Source: an uncultured Devosia sp. (lineage in GTDB: Bacteria; Pseudomonadota; Alphaproteobacteria; Rhizobiales; Devosiaceae). From it: a stretch of DNA of 6,502 bases. The stretch covers positions 1 through 6,502 of the forward strand of contig CAJYKO010000171.1 of NCBI GenBank assembly GCA_913775215.1, given 5' to 3'. Within the stretch, counting starts at the first letter, position 1; each line of letters starts with the position of its first letter. This document shows, piece after piece, positions 1 through 6,387 of this stretch. Made by a program: the position numbers and the translations under genes. Below the pieces are notes generated by a model. That model saw only the letters and a list, made by a program, of their open reading frames with translations, did no database searches and was not told the origin of the DNA.

Positions 1-773
1 AGATCGTCAAGGGGCCGCTCCTCTCCTGGCAGCACCTCGACTTCAACTTCAAGAACCCGACCCTGTCGGACCTCGCCGTGCGCAAGGCGATCGCCATGGG
101 CATCGACCGCAACGTCCTGATCCGCGCCCAGGGCGGCTTCCCTGAAGCCATCAAGTCCCCGGTTGTGCCGGTGTTCGAATGGTACGACGCCGAGACCCCG
201 GAAGTCGCCTATGACGTCGAAGGTGCGAAGGCCGCGCTCGAAGAAGCCGGCTATGTTGCGGGCAGCGATGGCATCCGCGAGAAGGACGGCAATCGTCTCT
301 CCTACCAGTTCATGGTCCAGGCCGGCCGCGCAGACGACGAACTCGCCCAACAGGTGATCATCGCCCAGCTTAAGGCCATCGGCATCGAAGCGACCGCCAA
401 TAACCAGACCGGCGTTGCCTATCGCGAAGCCCGCTATAAGGGCGGCTATGACCTCATCTATGGTCGTTGGATTACCTCCGCCGATCCGGTCTACTCGGTA
501 TTCTGGGGTGCGGGCGGCGCCAATAATGGCCAGTCCTATTCAAACCCCAAGCTCGACGAAGCCTTCGCCAAGTTCGAGAACTCGCTGGAAACTGCTGTCC
601 GCATGGAAGCGGCAAAGGAATTCCAGGCGATCCTTGCCGAAGATCTGCCAAGCATTCCGCTCACCACCAATGTGGCGCTGATTGCGAAGACTGCCAAGCT
701 CAAGAACTTCGTGCCCAACCCAACCAACATGACCAACTTCGTGCACACCGCCGAGTGGTACATGGAAGGCTGA
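1..773 (+). CDS. ABC transporter solute-binding protein, family 5, 5'-truncated
   Basis: C-terminal part (256 codons, reading frame from base 3, TGA at 771-773) of a periplasmic peptide/opine-type solute-binding protein (SBP_bac_5 family), which captures substrate and delivers it to the permeases encoded next. The family hallmark is clear near the left edge: SDLAVRKAIAMGIDRNVLI (window residues 22-40) matches the conserved 'd..vRkAia.aiDR..li' segment. The family-typical end, DLPSIPLTTNVALIAK followed by NPTNMTNF and AEWY, also fits. The GTG at 78 lies inside the conserved motif, and the frame is open back to base 3, so the true start and signal peptide lie upstream of the window. Full-length relatives are roughly 500 residues, so about half is missing. 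Being followed by DppB/DppC permeases confirms the transporter assignment. The ligand cannot be read from this fragment; peptides, opines and other amide compounds are all possible for the family. Confidence 0.93.
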   Translation, partial: IVKGPLLSWQHLDFNFKNPTLSDLAVRKAIAMGIDRNVLIRAQGGFPEAIKSPVVPVFEWYDAETPEVAYDVEGAKAALEEAGYVAGSDGIREKDGNRLSYQFMVQAGRADDELAQQVIIAQLKAIGIEATANNQTGVAYREARYKGGYDLIYGRWITSADPVYSVFWGAGGANNGQSYSNPKLDEAFAKFENSLETAVRMEAAKEFQAILAEDLPSIPLTTNVALIAKTAKLKNFVPNPTNMTNFVHTAEWYMEG

Positions 774-784
774 GCCTGACCATC

Positions 785-810
785 GGCCGCCCGGTAAGCG
801 CCGGGCGGTC
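785..810 (+). promoter_or_regulatory. intercistronic GC stem-loop between binding protein and permease genes
   Basis: A near-perfect inverted repeat starts 12 bases after the binding-protein stop codon. The arms GGCCGCCCGG (785-794) and CCGGGCGGTC (801-810) form a 10-bp stem with one G-U pair, closed by the loop TAAGCG. No run of T follows (the next bases are ATCCCTAGGG), so it is not a canonical intrinsic terminator. Stable hairpins here are known in other solute-binding-protein/permease operons, where they protect the upstream mRNA 3' end and let the binding protein be made in excess. That role is inferred. The rest of the 154-bp gap (774-927) holds no open gene and no convincing promoter. 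Confidence 0.6.
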
Positions 811-917
811 ATCCCTAGGGCACCATTCCTGCGCAAGCCAAACCAGTTTGCCTTGCGTTGGAATGATGCTTTTCTTTCTATCCAAGGCGCCTGACCGCGC
901 CGCACCAGACACGACCC

Positions 918-923
918 GGGAGG
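918..923 (+). promoter_or_regulatory. ribosome binding site of the DppB-type permease
   Basis: GGGAGG lies 4 bases before the ATG at 928. It is a strong Shine-Dalgarno match and fixes this start. Confidence 0.7.
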
Positions 924-927
924 CGGC

Positions 928-1881
928 ATGAGTCTAGGTTACGTCATCCGCCGTTTGCTCGGCGCCATACCACTTCTGCTCGGGATTTCGCTGATCCTGT
1001 TCACCATCATCCACCTCGCCCCAGGTGGACCGCTGGACATGTATCTGGAAAACCCCGCCGTCAGCAAAGAGGCGCTTGAGCAGATCGCCAAGGCCTACGG
1101 GCTCGATCAGCCCGTGCCGGTCCAATATTTCCTCTGGCTCAAGTCCATGCTGGTGGGCGATTGGGGCTATTCCATCCGCACGGGGCGTCCGGTCCTCACT
1201 GAGATCGTGTTGCGCCTCGGCCCGACGTTAGAGCTTGGTGGCCTGTCGTTGCTGATCTCGCTCGCCATCGCCATTCCCCTCGGCATCATAAGCGCCTCAC
1301 GCCGCGGCTCCAAGCTCGACACCAGTGTGACGCTCGCCTCATTTGCCGGCATTTCCATTCCCGTCTTCTGGATGGCGCTGCTGTTGCAGCTCTTTTTCTC
1401 GGTGAAACTCGGCTGGCTGCCTTCGGCGGGCTACAAGTCCATCGGCGGTGGCGATTTTATCGACCGTCTCCGTCATATCGTCATGCCCGCGGCGGTTCTG
1501 TCCCTCGCGACCATTGCCAGCTGGAGCCGCTTCATACGCTCAGGCATGGTTGACGTGCTTAACCAGGATTACATCCGCACCGCCTATGCCAAGGGGCGTT
1601 CGGAGCGCGCCGTCGTGGTCCTCCATGCCCTGCGCAATGCGATGATCCCCGCAGTCACCGTTATTGCCGTGGACTTTGGCACGGTCATTTCGGGCGCCGT
1701 CATTACCGAGACTGTCTTCGCCTGGCCCGGTATCGGCCGCCTCTTCATGGAAAGCATGGATGGGCGCGATTATCCCATGCTGATGGGCCTGATGATGATG
1801 GGCTCGCTAGGCATTATCGTCGCCAATATCGTCGCCGACCTCGCCTATGCCGCTCTCGATCCGAGGATCCGTTATGGCTGA
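928..1881 (+). CDS. ABC transporter permease, DppB/OppB type
   Basis: 317-residue inner-membrane permease of a peptide/nickel/opine-type importer (BPD_transp_1 family), one half of the transmembrane channel. Length and layout match DppB: TM1 at about residues 8-30, a long periplasmic loop (31-98) with the family segment around GDWGYSI (77-83), then hydrophobic segments near 101-122, 134-158, 186-200, 240-262 and 283-308. The cytoplasmic EAA coupling loop, which docks on the ATPase, is well preserved at about 207-240, with LNQDYIRTAYAKG followed by HALRNAMIP. The conserved ETVFAWPGIG (261-270) and the terminal ALDPRIRYG are also typical. GGGAGG just upstream supports the ATG at 928. The stop overlaps the start of the next permease by 8 bp, indicating translational coupling. 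The two form a heterodimer. Family assignment is firm; substrate is unknown. Confidence 0.97.
   Translation: MSLGYVIRRLLGAIPLLLGISLILFTIIHLAPGGPLDMYLENPAVSKEALEQIAKAYGLDQPVPVQYFLWLKSMLVGDWGYSIRTGRPVLTEIVLRLGPTLELGGLSLLISLAIAIPLGIISASRRGSKLDTSVTLASFAGISIPVFWMALLLQLFFSVKLGWLPSAGYKSIGGGDFIDRLRHIVMPAAVLSLATIASWSRFIRSGMVDVLNQDYIRTAYAKGRSERAVVVLHALRNAMIPAVTVIAVDFGTVISGAVITETVFAWPGIGRLFMESMDGRDYPMLMGLMMMGSLGIIVANIVADLAYAALDPRIRYG
1863..1867 (+). promoter_or_regulatory. ribosome binding site deciding the DppC-type start
   Basis: GAGGA sits 6 bases before the ATG at 1874, inside the last codons of the upstream permease. It favours 1874 over the upstream in-frame ATG at 1847, which would add nine residues translated from the end of the DppB-type gene. 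Confidence 0.6.
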
Positions 1882-2752
1882 CACCACCGTTTCCATCGCC
1901 GCGCAGCCGCCGCAGTCCTACGGGCGTCGCGTTATCCGCCGCTTCCTCCGCCACACGCCTGCAGTTTTGAGCCTCGGTTTTCTGGTTCTCCTCGGCGTTA
2001 TCGTCGTCGTCGGTCCATGGCTGTCGCCTTACACGTTCGACGGCCAGGATTTCATGCTGATCGGCGCGCCCGGCCCAATGTCGGCACAGCATTGGCTCGG
2101 CACGGATGAACTCGGCCGCGATGCCCTGACGCGCCTGATCCACGGCGGTCGCGTCTCGCTGGCCGTCGGTCTTGCCGGCGCCATCATCGCGACGTTTGCC
2201 GGCACGCTGGTGGGCGCGGTTTCGGGCTTTTATCGCGGTTGGGTCGACCAGGTGCTGATGCGCCTGACCGACGTGATGCTCTCCATTCCGACGCTACCGC
2301 TGGTTCTCCTTCTCTCGGGCCTCTTCCGCCCGAGCCCCCCGCTCCTCGTCGCCATAGTCGGCCTTCTTATCTGGATGGGCACTGCGCGCCTTGTTCGCAG
2401 CCAGTTCATGGCCCTGCGCGAACGCGAATTCGTTGAGGCAGCACGCGCCCTCGGCGCCAGCGGTCCGCGCCTGATGTTCCGCCATATTCTGCCCAACGCC
2501 ATCGGTCCGATCACCGTTTCGGCTACGCTCGCTGTCGGCAGCGCCATCATGCTTGAATCTGCCCTCTCGTTCCTCGGCTTCGGAATTCAGCCGCCGGTGC
2601 CGACCTGGGGCAATTTGCTCAATAGCGCCTCGTCCTGGCTCTCCGTCGCGCCGTGGCTCGCCATCCCGCCGGGTCTGCTTATCCTCCTCACCGTTCTTGC
2701 CGTGAACTTCCTCGGCGACGGCCTTCGCGATGCCATGGAGCCGCGGGAGTAA
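1874..2752 (+). CDS. ABC transporter permease, DppC/OppC type
   Basis: 292-residue second permease of the same importer (OppC_N plus BPD_transp_1). A basic N-terminus (RRVIRRFLR) leads into TM1 at about 28-48. The DppC signature follows: HWLGTDELGRDALTRLIHGG (73-92). Hydrophobic segments then lie near 95-119, 141-167, 213-232 and 256-278. The EAA loop is intact at about 179-210 (REFVEAARALGAS, then RHILPNAIGP), followed by SALSFLGFGIQPP (229-241) and TWGNLL, both family-typical, and the closing NFLGDGLRDAMEP. The chosen ATG overlaps the DppB-type gene by 8 bp and has GAGGA at good spacing. The stop is 2 bp before the GGT-like gene, so all three genes are probably co-translated. No ATPase gene follows, which is unusual because DppD/DppF-type ATPases are commonly adjacent; they may lie upstream or downstream of the window. 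Confidence 0.96.
   Translation: MADTTVSIAAQPPQSYGRRVIRRFLRHTPAVLSLGFLVLLGVIVVVGPWLSPYTFDGQDFMLIGAPGPMSAQHWLGTDELGRDALTRLIHGGRVSLAVGLAGAIIATFAGTLVGAVSGFYRGWVDQVLMRLTDVMLSIPTLPLVLLLSGLFRPSPPLLVAIVGLLIWMGTARLVRSQFMALREREFVEAARALGASGPRLMFRHILPNAIGPITVSATLAVGSAIMLESALSFLGFGIQPPVPTWGNLLNSASSWLSVAPWLAIPPGLLILLTVLAVNFLGDGLRDAMEPRE
2745..2749 (+). promoter_or_regulatory. ribosome binding site deciding the GGT-like start
   Basis: GGGAG lies 5 bases before the ATG at 2755, within the last codons of the DppC-type gene. It supports 2755 over the in-frame start at 2653, which would overlap the permease by 100 bp and encode an arginine/proline-rich extension. Confidence 0.6.
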
Positions 2753-2754
2753 CC

Positions 2755-4413
2755 ATGCGTCCACTTCAGGAATACATCGCCGACCAGGGACCAAAACCCC
2801 TGGCCGAGGGCCGCGCCGTGGCCAGCACCGGCAATCCGATCGTCACCGAAACGGCGATCGACATTCTTGCCGCGGGCGGCAATGCCGCCGACGCGGCTAT
2901 CGCGGCCGCCCTAGTGCAGGCCGTGGTCGAGCCGCATCTGACCGGCCACGCCGGCATGGTGTCTTGCCTCTATTGGGATGGTGCCAAAAGCGAAGCACAC
3001 CAGCTCAACGCTCTCGGCACGCTCCCGCCAGACCTCTCGCCCTTTCGTCCGATTAATGGGGTAGGGGGCTGGGCTCGCGAAGGCGCGCCCGGACCTCAGG
3101 CCGCCATTCCCGGCTTCATGCCGGGCCTGGCCGCACTCCACGAACGCTACGGCACAATGAGCTGGTCGGAGCTCTGCACGCCGGCCCTCGTCTGGGCCGA
3201 GCGCGGCCACGCGGTCTCCTCGTTCGAATACGGCGTCAATGTCTTCGCCGCACCCTTTGGCACCTATTTCGAATCCGGCCGCGGCGTCTTCATGCCAGGG
3301 GGGTACCTCACCCCGGTTGGCCAGGTGGTGCAAAACCCGGCGCTGGCGCAGACGATGAAAAGCCTCGCTTCCGAGGGGCCGGACTATTTTACCACCGGTG
3401 GCTGGGCGCAAGACTTTGTCGCCGCGGGAAACGACCTCGGCTGGCCCGTGCGTCTCGATCATCTTACCGCCAACCCACCGCGCTGGCAGACGCCGCTGCG
3501 CTTCAACCATCGTGGCCACGAGATCGTCAGCCTCGCGCCACCTGAGCGGCAGGGTGCATTCTGCGCCATGATTCTAGGCATTCTCGATCATGCCGGCATC
3601 GCCGACATGGAGCCGTTCGGCGCCGATTACGTCTTCACCATGTCTCACGCTCTGCGCTTAGCCGAACACGCTTGTGGTTTCCTACACGATCCACTGGTCG
3701 CGGGCGACGCCGCCTTGGTCCTTTTGGACCCGGCCTATCACGCCCAGCAGGCCAAGCTCATCGCTGCCAGCCGGCCACATGTCGACCTGACCGAGCATGT
3801 CCGCCTCACACGTGGCCGCTCAGCCCTGGCTGCAAGCGGCTGGAACAGCGCTAGCCGCAAGCCGCCGGTTGGGTCCTGTGAAATCTCCATCGTCGATGCG
3901 CAGGGCAACTGGATCCAGATGATGAACACCATCCAGTCCGGCGGCATTCCGGGCATGGCGGTAGGCGGCGTGTTCATGATGGGCTCGCACGAGCAAACGG
4001 CAATGAACGCGCATTTTTCCAATTTCCGTGTCCCCGGCGCACGCATGCGCAATATCCTGGGCAATACCTTCGTCATGAAAGACGGCGCACCCTGGCTGGC
4101 GCTGGGCACGCCGGGCAATGTCTATGCCACCGTGGCGCAGATGCTGGTCCACATCCTCGATTTCGGCATGGACCCGCAATCCGCCTCCAATGCGCCCCGC
4201 ATGCTGCCGCTTGAGGATGATTACACGCTCCACATCGAGAGCCGACTCCAACCAAAAACCGTGACCGACCTCACAGCAATGGGCCTCCTGCTCGGCCCGA
4301 TGCCGCAGTGGGATTGGAATCAGGGTTCCTTCCAGATGTGCTGGCGCGAAGCAGATACCCTTAAAGCAAGCGCGGATTTCCGCCGCACCGGCAGCGCAGC
4401 AGCTTTGGCATAA
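2755..4413 (+). CDS. gamma-glutamyltransferase-superfamily protein (Ntn hydrolase) with altered active site
   Basis: 552 residues, close to a mature GGT but without a signal peptide, so probably cytoplasmic. The N-terminal GGT signature is clear: ILAAGGNAADAAIAAAL (37-53), then VVEPHLTGHAGM. PGFMPGLAALHERYGTMSW (119-137) matches the conserved PG...AL..YG.m segment. The small-subunit junction aligns unambiguously through VDAQGN (380-385). There E. coli TTH, whose first Thr is the self-processing nucleophile, reads S374-C375-E376. Downstream Thr392 is kept (E. coli T409) but Asn411 is Gln394. GSPGG is GTPGN, the SS pair before MSPT is N-I, the DFRE arginine region is absent and LNNxMDDF is not conserved. 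Known GGTs use these residues to hold the gamma-glutamyl group, so a different amide substrate is likely (inference). Ser or Cys can serve as nucleophile in other Ntn hydrolases, so self-processing remains possible. The gene sits 2 bp after the permease and probably acts on the imported compound. Confidence 0.88.
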   Translation: MRPLQEYIADQGPKPLAEGRAVASTGNPIVTETAIDILAAGGNAADAAIAAALVQAVVEPHLTGHAGMVSCLYWDGAKSEAHQLNALGTLPPDLSPFRPINGVGGWAREGAPGPQAAIPGFMPGLAALHERYGTMSWSELCTPALVWAERGHAVSSFEYGVNVFAAPFGTYFESGRGVFMPGGYLTPVGQVVQNPALAQTMKSLASEGPDYFTTGGWAQDFVAAGNDLGWPVRLDHLTANPPRWQTPLRFNHRGHEIVSLAPPERQGAFCAMILGILDHAGIADMEPFGADYVFTMSHALRLAEHACGFLHDPLVAGDAALVLLDPAYHAQQAKLIAASRPHVDLTEHVRLTRGRSALAASGWNSASRKPPVGSCEISIVDAQGNWIQMMNTIQSGGIPGMAVGGVFMMGSHEQTAMNAHFSNFRVPGARMRNILGNTFVMKDGAPWLALGTPGNVYATVAQMLVHILDFGMDPQSASNAPRMLPLEDDYTLHIESRLQPKTVTDLTAMGLLLGPMPQWDWNQGSFQMCWREADTLKASADFRRTGSAAALA

Positions 4414-4433
4414 GGGCAAGGTCGCCCTTGCCC
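4414..4433 (+). promoter_or_regulatory. stem-loop directly after the GGT-like stop codon
   Basis: A perfect 8-bp inverted repeat, GGGCAAGG (4414-4421) and CCTTGCCC (4426-4433), encloses a TCGC tetraloop and begins on the base after the TAA. No T-run follows, so a rho-independent terminator is not supported. It may be an mRNA-stabilising or expression-tuning hairpin between the two hydrolase genes. The remaining leader up to 4545 holds no gene; it contains a small hairpin (CTTCA/TGAAG, 4472-4485) and a competing one (AAGGG/CCCTT, 4483-4502), both weak. Confidence 0.5.
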
Positions 4434-4535
4434 GCCAGGAACGCGCGGTCTATTCGACCTCTAGCGTAGTGCTTCAGGCTTGAAGGGCCAACGGTTACCC
4501 TTGATCTTTCGCCTGACCAGACCCTCTCCAATCAT

Positions 4536-4540
4536 GGTGG
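4536..4540 (+). promoter_or_regulatory. probable weak ribosome binding site of the deaminase-like gene
   Basis: GGTGG lies 5 bases before the ATG at 4546. It is a partial Shine-Dalgarno match, but the other possible starts (TTG 4480, ATG 4534, GTG 4537) have no purine-rich stretch at the right distance, so it tips the choice to 4546. Confidence 0.35.
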
Positions 4541-4545
4541 TCCCG

Positions 4546-6387
4546 ATGATCAATGCCAAGTCCGAAGTTGCCATCCGCCAGCACCTGACTTTGGTGGCTC
4601 TCGGCAAGGCGCCTGCCGACCGGAGCTTGCGCGTTGGTCATCTCCTCGACGTTGCCACCCGAACTTGGCTCGAAGACCAGGAGATCGTCATCGCCGGCGA
4701 TCGCATCGCCTATGTCGGTCCAGCGGGCGACTATCCCGGGGAGGTCGGCCAACGTGAGCATCGCCCAAACCTCTGGGCCATTCCGGGGCTCGGCGAAATC
4801 CACAAACATATCGAAAGCTCGCACCTGACGCCCGAATGGGAAGCTGCGCTGGTTCTGCCGCGCGGCAATACCTGGACCTGCGAAGCAAGCCACGAGTTCT
4901 CTAACGTCAACGGCGCCAAAACAGTCGAATTCTGGATGACGGCGCGCCAGCATGGTTCACCGCTCAAGATTTTTCCGCTGCCAGGTTCCGCCGTTCCGCC
5001 GACGGCCTATGAGCATGGCGGAGGGTATCTTGGTCATGACGAGCAGTACGGCTTCATGGCCGAATGTCTTATGGTTGCGGGCCTCGATGAGGTCATGGAT
5101 TGGCCCGCTGTCTGGGACGCCAGTAATGGTTCGTACAAGCGCCTCTGGGGTATGATCGAAGCCACCTTTGCTCAGCGCGGCGTTGTTGAGGGCCACGCAG
5201 CCGGCATTCGCGATCTGCCAACCATCAATGCTTTTGCTGCGGCGGGTCTCGCATCCGACCACGAAGCTTGGACCGCCGAAGAGTTCTGGGACAAGCTCCG
5301 CCACGGCCTTTTTATGGAATTGCGCGTCCATTCCATGCCCGATGTGCTCAAGGGCCTTCTCGAACGCGGACTCGAAGATTGGTCGCAAATCGCCTTCGCG
5401 ACCGATGACCGGAGCGCCAGCGAGACGCTTCAAAAGGGTGCGACAGATTATAATGTCCGCACGGCTATTGAAGCGGGCCTCAAGCCGGAAATCGCCATTC
5501 AGTGCGTGACCATCAATCCAGCCCGCCACATGCGTCTCACACCATGGGTCGGCTCGATCGCGCCTGGCCGGTTTGCCGATATCGTGCTGCTTTCCGATGT
5601 CCAAAGCTTTGCTATCGCCGAGGTCTGGGCCGATGGTCGTCAGGTATCGTCCGGTACACGTTACATCGAAAAGGTGCCGACCATCTCTTGGCCGCAATGG
5701 GCGACAGACACTGTAAAAACCGGTGGTCCACTGACGCCCGAGGACTTTGCTATTCCCGCCGAACCCGGTCGCGAAACGATGACCGCTGCAGTCATCCGCC
5801 CCTTCCACTGGACGGACGATTTTCTCACTTACGATCTACCGGTCAGCGAGGGTGCCGTGCAGCGCGACGAAGCGCGCAACATCACCAAATTTTCCATTGT
5901 CGATCGCTTCTCAGACAAGAAATCTGTTTCAAAAATGTTCTGGGTAGGCACCGGTCCAAAAACCGCGAACTGCGCCGTGGCAAGCTCTCTAGGCCATGAC
6001 AAGCATAACATTTGGTGCGTTGGCTCGTCCGACGAAGCTATGGCCTTGGCCGTCAATGCGCTCCGAGAGATCAGTGGCGGCTGGGCGCTTGTGCGCGAAA
6101 ATAAGGTCGTTGCTACCGTTCGCTACGAAGTGGCGGGCCTGATGTCATGCCGATCGGCCGAAGATCTCGATGCCGATATGCAGACTCTTTACGAGGAGGC
6201 CAAGGCAATCGAGTGGATGTATGAGCCGACATTCAGCCCACGCTGGTCGCCAGGCTTTCCTGAACGCCTTTCTTTTGCAACACTGACCTGCTCGCCATGG
6301 CGCTGGGTCTTGGTGGCCCCCGGTCCACTCGCCCCCGAGGGATTCGTTAACGTGCAGACGGGCGAACGTCATAAGATTGTATGGTGA
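4546..6387 (+). CDS. adenine deaminase-family amidohydrolase
   Basis: 613 residues with both domains of the adenine deaminase family, metal-dependent enzymes that in the best-known members convert adenine to hypoxanthine and ammonia. The N-terminal amidohydrolase barrel keeps the expected metal and catalytic residues: H86 and H88 in HKHIESS, H116-E117 in SHEFSNV, E182 in GLDEVM, H217 in EGHAAG, H239-E240 in SDHE and D287-D288 in TDDR. SIAPGRFADIVLL (337-349) closes the domain. The C-terminal adenine-deaminase domain (about 412-613) shows SSLGHDKHNI (480-489), GGWALV and VAGLMS. Departures from the usual pattern are Glu for Asp in D-x-H-x-H, and ASHE in place of DPHE. The extreme C-terminus (SPWRWVLV) is also divergent. 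The substrate may therefore not be plain adenine. The start is uncertain (TTG 4480, ATG 4534 or ATG 4546); the last has the best ribosome-binding site. It ends in tandem TGA-TAA and follows the GGT-like gene in the same direction. Confidence 0.9.
   Translation: MINAKSEVAIRQHLTLVALGKAPADRSLRVGHLLDVATRTWLEDQEIVIAGDRIAYVGPAGDYPGEVGQREHRPNLWAIPGLGEIHKHIESSHLTPEWEAALVLPRGNTWTCEASHEFSNVNGAKTVEFWMTARQHGSPLKIFPLPGSAVPPTAYEHGGGYLGHDEQYGFMAECLMVAGLDEVMDWPAVWDASNGSYKRLWGMIEATFAQRGVVEGHAAGIRDLPTINAFAAAGLASDHEAWTAEEFWDKLRHGLFMELRVHSMPDVLKGLLERGLEDWSQIAFATDDRSASETLQKGATDYNVRTAIEAGLKPEIAIQCVTINPARHMRLTPWVGSIAPGRFADIVLLSDVQSFAIAEVWADGRQVSSGTRYIEKVPTISWPQWATDTVKTGGPLTPEDFAIPAEPGRETMTAAVIRPFHWTDDFLTYDLPVSEGAVQRDEARNITKFSIVDRFSDKKSVSKMFWVGTGPKTANCAVASSLGHDKHNIWCVGSSDEAMALAVNALREISGGWALVRENKVVATVRYEVAGLMSCRSAEDLDADMQTLYEEAKAIEWMYEPTFSPRWSPGFPERLSFATLTCSPWRWVLVAPGPLAPEGFVNVQTGERHKIVW

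Noticed and set aside
78..773. GTG at 78 as the start of a complete 231-residue protein.
   Set aside because: The GTG lies inside the conserved 'vRkAia' motif and the frame is open back to the window edge, so this is the 3' part of a longer gene.
853..881. Possible promoter TTGCGT with a TTCTAT-like -10 before the DppB-type gene.
   Set aside because: Both boxes are poor matches, and operon read-through from the binding-protein gene is the simpler explanation.
2653..2754. N-terminal extension of the GGT-like protein from the start at 2653.
   Set aside because: It overlaps the DppC-type gene almost fully, is Arg/Pro-rich, and has no homology-like character, while the ATG at 2755 has a good ribosome-binding site.
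2294..2794. Minus-strand frame (166 codons) rich in charged residues opposite the DppC-type gene.
   Set aside because: Charged antisense translation is the expected complement of a hydrophobic membrane-protein gene.
2911..3519. Minus-strand frame (202 codons) opposite the GGT-like gene, and a similar one at 3820-4419.
   Set aside because: The composition is low-complexity and family-free, and both lie within a well-supported + strand gene.
4428..4456. Possible sigma-70-like promoter TTGCCC, 17 bp, TATTCG before the deaminase-like gene.
   Set aside because: Only the spacing is good. The -10 box matches at three positions and the -35 box overlaps a hairpin arm, so chance is likely.
4957..5808. 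Long minus-strand frame (283 codons) opposite the deaminase-like gene.
   Set aside because: It is an antisense shadow of a clearly conserved coding region, has no recognisable motif, and is explained by GC-rich codon structure.
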